A stretch of DNA of 64,000 nt. It comes from Garcia nutans. Its lineage: Eukaryota; Streptophyta; Magnoliopsida; Malpighiales; Euphorbiaceae. Below are positions 58,634 through 64,000 of the stretch, piece after piece (position 1 is the first letter of the stretch; each line of letters opens with the position of its first letter). The notes beneath the pieces were generated by a model. That model was not told where the DNA came from. It did not search any database and saw only the letters and a list, made by a program, of their open reading frames with translations. A program made the translations under genes and the position numbers. The DNA lies in contig CANTUV010000035.1 in NCBI GenBank assembly GCA_947685225.1, forward strand, positions 44,454,001 through 44,518,000, in the 5' to 3' direction.

Positions 58634-59875
58634 TTAAATACCTTCCTTTTCTTCTCTTGTTTTATTCTCCTCTGCCCTCATGCAATATACTCTAGCTGGT
58701 GGTCTCGGTTCGGGGCGATCTACTGATTCCGAGTACGTTCCTGCTTGGTTGTTACTACTTGCTCTACCTCTGCCTCTGCCTGTAACTCTACTTCCAATTA
58801 CAGATGGTTGTTCCTGTGCACTAGGTACTGTTATAACTTTCTTTGGGTAATCCTTTCTCAAATGGCCCCTTTCACCACAGCCCCAACATACTCCATCTAT
58901 TGCAAACCAACAATTTCCAAGATGTTTCTTTCCACAAATTTCACAGGTTGGATATTCCACTCTATTAGTTCCTGCCGAACTCACCATTGGTGAAGTTGAA
59001 TAACCTGACCTCTGTACTGTTCCCTGGCTTTGTATTTGTCTTAGGGGTCCAGAAAATCCACTCCTAGATTTCTTACTAGCAGGCTGATAACTACTTGGGG
59101 TGCTTTGAACCTGTTCCCTTTTTTGCTGGATTTTCTGTTGACTACTCTTCAGATTCACTTGTACCTTCTCAACATCTAGTGCTTTTGCTACTAATCTTGA
59201 AAATTCAGTATTCTCCAGCACTACTAATTGGATCTTAATTTCATCATTAAGACCTTCCAAAAATTTCTCACATCGTTCAGCTTCAGTTTCTATTAACTTC
59301 CTCCCATACTTACTGAGGCGCGTAAATTCTTTCTCATACTCTAATACCGTCATTCTACCTTGCTTCAAATGGATGAACTCATTGCGCCTTGCAGCTAAAT
59401 ATGCATCAGTGTTATATCTCTTTTTGAACTCACTCTTGAAAAATTCCCAAGTCCGTTGTTCCAGTGGAACCCGTTGCTGAGTGGTATCCCACCATATGTA
59501 TGCCTCCTCCGTCAGGAGTGACGTAGCACAAATTACTCTTTCTTCCGGAGTGCATCGAAGCTGGTCAAGAACTCTAATGATACTATCTAACCAATATTCC
59601 GCTTCCTTAGATCCCTCTTCATGACCAGCCTTAAATTCTTTTGCACCATATTTCCTCAGCTTCTCAATCGGGGGTTTCCTATCCCCCTCAGCAGCAGGGC
59701 CCCTTCCGGCCATTTGTTGGAATGTTGCTGCTATCTGCCTAAGGTAAGTTTCCGGACCGGGTACTTCGGCTGCTGCTAGCCCTAGTCCTAGTCCATGGGC
59801 TTCCTCAACACCTATTGGTGCGGAGGCTTGGGATTCTGTCTCCTGTTCCATAGCTTGTTGCGTGTCTAGAGACAT
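58634..59875 (-). CDS. E8 Gag, intact 413-residue reading frame
   Basis: Start ATG 59,875 (MSLDTQQAMEQE), stop at 58,634, no interruption. An acidic N-terminus leads to KLRKYGAKEF and the gag core: EYWLDSIIRVLDQL at about residues 115-130, AYIWWDTT, FKSEFKKRYNTD, LKQGRMTVLEYEKEF, then ERCEKFLEGL. A Lys/Gln-rich segment follows. The zinc region has CEICGKKHLGNC and CWGCGERGHLRKDY at about residues 312-345; in the second the final Cys of CCHC is Tyr, which may weaken RNA binding. An Arg/Gly-rich tail closes the protein. It resembles the E7 Gag in order and short motifs. It is the only gene inside E8, and is probably transcribed from the 60,216-62,973 LTR. Confidence 0.9.
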   Translation of the reverse strand: MSLDTQQAMEQETESQASAPIGVEEAHGLGLGLAAAEVPGPETYLRQIAATFQQMAGRGPAAEGDRKPPIEKLRKYGAKEFKAGHEEGSKEAEYWLDSIIRVLDQLRCTPEERVICATSLLTEEAYIWWDTTQQRVPLEQRTWEFFKSEFKKRYNTDAYLAARRNEFIHLKQGRMTVLEYEKEFTRLSKYGRKLIETEAERCEKFLEGLNDEIKIQLVVLENTEFSRLVAKALDVEKVQVNLKSSQQKIQQKREQVQSTPSSYQPASKKSRSGFSGPLRQIQSQGTVQRSGYSTSPMVSSAGTNRVEYPTCEICGKKHLGNCWFAIDGVCWGCGERGHLRKDYPKKVITVPSAQEQPSVIGSRVTGRGRGRASSNNQAGTYSESVDRPEPRPPARVYCMRAEENKTREEKEGI

Positions 59876-60195
59876 CCTATAATATAAAAATAATCAGCAG
59901 TCTGCACAGCTTGACATATAGCCTTTTTCATATATGGCATGTACATTAGACTCAATAACTCATGCTTAATTATTCTCGACTCTTTCTTTTCATATATAAC
60001 TGTTTTACAAATACCATAACTACTACAGGGTATCCCGTTTTACGTTGGTAATGGCCACTCCCAACATAAAACGTATATCCTTCTATATTTTCCTCCTCCT
60101 ATCAAAAGTCTTTCCAACTCACTTCGGTTAACTATCTCCCGATATCTAATTATCATACACTTTCCTATGTCTAACCGCCCAGGAACGGCTAAACC
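59876..60195 (-). other. E8 leader between primer site and gag
   Basis: 320 bp with no gene. Confidence 0.7.
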
Positions 60196-60210
60196 TATGC
60201 TCTGATACCA
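60196..60210 (-). other. E8 primer-binding site (initiator tRNA-Met)
   Basis: The minus strand reads TGGTATCAGAGCATA, 5 nt from the LTR end. Confidence 0.85.
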
Positions 60211-60215
60211 CAAAT

Positions 60216-62973
60216 TGTATCACCCCTTCCCGGCCTACATGTGTAAGCCGAGTAGAGGCGTCACACTATCCTAATGTTGCTACCAATTTTACTTAGTCAA
60301 ATTTTAGTTCCGATTTTACAGAAATTTTGCCAGAGGTTCGCCTAGAAATTTGGGTCCCAAGTGTCGACAAAACTGATTTTTCTTATTTTTGAAAAAAAAT
60401 ATTTTATTTCACAATTCAACTCAAGCACACTCCCAATAATCCACCCTTATAACCTCAACTACAATCCTGCAAGAAAAGTTCACACTTCTATATCATTTCT
60501 CAAGATTACATATCATTTGCTAAGTTTCATTACCATACCACTGTTTATTCTCTTGTTACATACACCATAATACTTAATATGTTAACAAACCTTTACAATA
60601 GATATAACGTACATGCCATACTACTATTTTATGTCAAAAGTCCTACCCTAATCACCGTCGAGCTGATGCGAGCCGCTGCAGAAATGCTGATCTTCTATAC
60701 ACTACCTGCGAGTTAGACATATAACTCGCTGAGCAACTTATTGCCCAGTGGGTACTTTAACCATTTCCATACAATGACTACTCGATATCACATATAAAAG
60801 TAGAATACTGCATAATTAAACTATTTTCATGCAATCATCATATTTATATTTTCTAATTAAGTTAAGATTCACATTCTGTATGTAAACAACATGTAATATA
60901 ACTTCATTATAAGTACGAGTTAATCTGCTCCACTCGGTAATTATGAATACACCGATCTCGAAATGAGGCCTCATATAGAGTTACGCGTGGTCTTGACCTC
61001 ACACGAATAATTGTCATGGTCTTGGTCTCACACGATATAGAATAACTGCGTGGTCTTGGTCTCACACGACTAGTTGCCATGATCTTGACCTCACACGATA
61101 TAACCTCATGGTCTTGGTCTCACACGACTAGTCGCCATGATCTTGACCTCACACGATATAACCTCGTGGTCTTGGTCTCACACGACTAGTCGCCATGATC
61201 TTGACCTCACACGATATAACCTCGTGGTCTTGGTCTCACACAACTAGTCGCCATGATCTTGACCTCACACGATATAACCCCCATTCCAGACCAGTTTTAC
61301 TCATTTACCGAGTAGAGCATAAATAACATTTCATATATAACCATTCACTTCATATATATACCACATATTCTCCATGTATATACAATATATACTCTCACAA
61401 ATACCACATATACTCACATATATATCATATGTATTCACATATATACCATATACACGCATATATATACCATATGAACAAAAATTTGTAAGAAAATAAAATT
61501 TCTTTTATGTTAAAGTACCAAACAACAACATATCAAAATTTCAACTCAAGATAATATTTCTATATTTTAAAAATCATAAAAGTCACAACATTTTACTAAT
61601 TGTAAAATAGAAAAATTTCAAAAGGAGTTCAATGGTTAAAGTACCAAACCTTGCTCTTTTAATTCCCTTTTACTTTTCCTTCTTCTCCTTCCTTAATCTT
61701 TGTTTTTCCTTCAAGATATTCAAAAGCACAATCTTAAATATAAACCTTAGAAATTTAAAATAATAAGTTATCCTCCATTTCTTTTCAACCGAAACCCTAA
61801 TCCAACCTTATTAAACTTTATACATCTTGATTCTTCCATTTAATCAATTAATCTCATCACTTACTTAAATTTTTTTCCAATTCCACATAAAGACTCTAAT
61901 CTCCAATCTCCCAATAAATATATAAATACCTAAAATTGATACTAAAATTAAAGTCTACATACTTGAAAACATTAAAACTTACCTTGAAAAATCAAACTTG
62001 GAAAAAAACTTGGAAGTCCTTTGGTATTTTCTTATTGTGGCCGAAATTTGCAAGTGGAAAAGAGAGAGTTTGTTCTTCATTTTATGATATATATATATAT
62101 ATATATAAGGAAAATGATGATCACCATATGTGTTGGATTAATCCTTTGAGACCACTTGTCCACCTTTCTCTTTCTTCATTTAATACTCATGCTAAATGGT
62201 TACTTTTGATTGGCCAACAAGAGATTTTTTTATAGTTTTCTTTCCCATTACTTCTTCCCACTTGTCCCTCTTCTCATTGGATACCCTAAAGTTGTCCCGT
62301 GTTACCCATACGGTCCCGACACGAAACCGGGCCCACTTTACGTTCCGGCGATTAATTGATCATATCTCTTAAACTGTACAGTTCCACGAGTCAAACTACA
62401 TATAGTTTTGATCCTCTCGACCTCTACTTTCTATTTGTAAGGTCCATTTTAGGTTTCCAAGTCATTTTGAAAAATTACCAATAAGCCCTCAACTTTTTAC
62501 AAAATTCCCTTTAGGTCCTTTCTTTGCTCGGGTTTTGCCCGGGTTCCGTTTCTACTGATGATCGTTTCATATTCAATCCCTCGACGTACTCTACTTACTC
62601 TTATGTTTATTTTCTACTTTGAATTCATGTATAAATCTTAATAAAAATGACCAAAATGCCTCTAGTCTACATGTCTTCATTTCTCTTTAACGGGGCATTT
62701 TCTGGAAAAACCGTTACGCGTAGTTGTGACCCGATTTTTCTCTACTTTCCATTTTTAGAATATGTTATGTGCACTATTAAGAACATCCAGTACGACTTTT
62801 GGAAATTACTCTTATGTCCTTAGCCTTTTGAAAAATTACCTTTAGGTCCCGTCGACTTCACGGGCCTCCTTTGCACACCGATTTTTATTTTTGACTATCT
62901 CGAGCCTCTATTTGACCACTTATTTATGTCCTTCTGGCCTAATACTCGACTACCTAAACTTTGGGATGTGACA
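60216..62973 (-). repeat. E8 5' LTR
   Basis: Partner of 55,770-58,521. It starts TGTATCACCCC and ends GATGTGACA. Visible differences are mostly single bases plus small indels near 62,090 and 62,745. Confidence 0.92.
60980..61280. repeat. 58-bp tandem repeat, E8 5' LTR
   Basis: Same dimeric array as at 56,540-56,835, with the same copy number and only isolated base changes. Confidence 0.9.
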
Positions 62974-62978
62974 TACAA
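62974..62978. repeat. Target-site duplication of E8, right copy (TACAA)
   Basis: Matches 55,765-55,769. Confidence 0.9.
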
Positions 62979-63533
62979 ACACACCACAAACAACCCTAAT
63001 CATACCATCAACAATAATTCATCAACCTCAAACACAACTTCAAAAAGAACAAAGGAAATTAAGAGAGAGAACTTACCAAAATTGATGGAACTTCACAAAT
63101 ATCCAACTTAATCACTTGAATCTTCCTTCAATTTGATCGTAGAACTCAAAACCTTCCTCTTGCTCCCTTGTCTTGATAATGTCCGGCCACCAAAGGAGAA
63201 GAAAAGAAAATGAAGAAACAAAGTCAAACTTTTCATCTCTTTAAACCTCCACCAAGCATTCCAAAATAAGAAATTACCTAAATACCCTCTTCTTATTTGT
63301 TTTAACTTCCTTTCACTTACATGCCCTTTTTAGTAATTTCATAATTAACAAAATAAATATCTTCTTCCTTTGACCATCCATTTGACTTGTGTATATGTTA
63401 TATATATTTCCATATATACAACATATACACTCTCTTTTAAATTCTTTTCTCTTTCCAATTACACATATACATTTTAATTCAAATAAAACAACAATTATAT
63501 CAAAACTCCTAGGGCACACTTTAGGATATTACA
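62979..63533 (-). repeat. E7 5' LTR, right part
   Basis: It continues the LTR cut at 55,769, matches 48,360-48,914, and ends GATATTACA. Confidence 0.9.
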
Positions 63534-63538
63534 TCCAC
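63534..63538. repeat. Target-site duplication of E7, right copy (TCCAC)
   Basis: Matches 46,364-46,368. Confidence 0.9.
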
Positions 63539-64000
63539 TCTATCTGTGGATAGAGCAACTTCATGCATTGTTCTACCTGCTATTAAAACCAAAAATTTTG
63601 AGATTAAACATCAATCATATCAATGATTCAAAACTCATGTCAGTTTGATGGTTTACCTAATAGAGATCCAAATTTGCATATCTTAATGTTTTTAGCTATA
63701 TGTGGGATGTTTAAAGCTAATGGCGCTTCCGATGATGCTATTAGATAAGGCTCTTCCCACTTACACTTAAAGATAAGGCTCAAGTTTGGTTGGAATCCTT
63801 GCCAACATGATCAATAACTACATGGAATGATTTAACTACTAAATTCTTAATGAAGTACTTTTCAGTAGCAAAGACAATAAGGATAAGGACAGAGACCAAC
63901 AATTTTGCACAACATGAATCTAAAGCTCTATATGATACTTGGGAAAGATTCAATGGCCTTCTAAGAAAATGTCCACACCATGAAAATCTTGATTGGATTT
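63534..64000 (+). pseudogene. E6 gag core, decayed, runs off the window
   Basis: After E7 the E6 gag continues. Short matches to the gypsy gag core are spread over frames: NFEIK, then DPNLHILMFLAICGMFKANGASDDAIR, here quoted only as the 63,660-63,750 region, then a segment with TTWND, and YDTWERFNGLLRKCPHHENLDW-like residues near 63,925-64,000. Several stops and frameshifts separate them. The order fits the central Gag domain of Athila-related elements. Confidence 0.7.

Larger units (their letters stand above)
55770..62973 (-). mobile_element. E8: young gag-only LTR retrotransposon (TR-GAG type)
   Basis: A complete 7,204-bp element with LTRs of 2,752 and 2,758 bp, initiator-Met primer site, polypurine tract and target duplication TACAA. 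The interior is only 1,694 bp and codes for one intact Gag. About 30 differences between LTRs were counted by eye (about 99% identity), so it is recent. It must borrow reverse transcriptase and integrase. Confidence 0.92.
46369..63533 (-). mobile_element. E7: Tekay-type chromovirus, minus strand, containing E8
   Basis: Two LTRs of 2,546 and 2,545 bp (the right one split by E8), an initiator-Met primer site, gag, pol and a C-terminal chromodomain define a Tekay/Del-type chromovirus. TCCAC flanks it. Stops and frameshifts make it defective. The LTRs look highly similar by eye, so the insertion is fairly recent. Confidence 0.9.

Noticed and set aside
58745..58993. Plus-strand frame opposite the E8 gag
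   Set aside because: Shadow of the intact minus-strand gag; no start context or domain.

Overview
The window is 64 kb of AT-rich plant nuclear DNA made almost entirely of LTR retrotransposons nested inside one another. No host gene, tRNA, rRNA or CRISPR array was found. A flowering plant, probably a eudicot, is suggested by Ty3/gypsy elements of the Athila, Tat/Ogre-like and Tekay (chromovirus) types and by their tRNA-Asp, tRNA-Arg-like and initiator-Met primer sites. The species cannot be named from the sequence.

Eight elements (E1-E8) can be separated. E1 (+, Tat-like, gag only) occupies 1-909, 5,852-10,469 and 32,500-34,605. E2 (+, Athila-like 3' remnant, 935-5,851) sits in the E1 gag. 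E3 (-, Athila-like, 10,470-20,970 plus 30,608-32,494) sits in the E1 3' LTR and is flanked by the target-site duplication GCCCG. E4 (+, Athila-like, 20,971-30,607, no 3' LTR) sits in the E3 gag. E5 (-, second Tat-like gag-only copy, 34,606-42,784) lies tail to tail with E1. An AT-rich gap with no gene covers 42,785 to about 44,870. E6 (+, Athila-related) has an LTR, primer site and gag start up to 46,368, and its gag resumes at 63,534. E7 (-, Tekay chromovirus, 46,369-63,533, duplication TCCAC) splits the E6 gag. E8 (-, 55,770-62,973, duplication TACAA) is inside the 5' LTR of E7. Relative insertion order follows: E3 is younger than E1, E4 appears inserted in E3, E7 is younger than E6, and E8 is younger than E7.

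The polyproteins of E2-E7 are broken by stops and frameshifts. E8 is the freshest element: its 2.75-kb LTRs differ at about 30 places by eye, and its 1.7-kb interior holds a single uninterrupted gag and no pol. It must depend on an enzyme donor; E7 is a broken member of the same broad lineage.

The most unusual features are: (1) E3 and E4 form an inverted repeat with arms of about 7 kb, and a transcript started at the right LTR of E3 would fold on itself, like known silencing-trigger loci; (2) short palindromes built on ACACGGCCAAG / CTTGGCCGTGT occur in both the LTR and the pol-ORF3 spacer of every Athila-like copy; (3) the E4 junction has a 41-bp flanking duplication and a missing 3' end; (4) telo-box-like AAACCCTAA clusters occur in the Tat-like LTR leader; (5) the polypurine motif next to the Athila LTR is repeated inside the 3' untranslated region.
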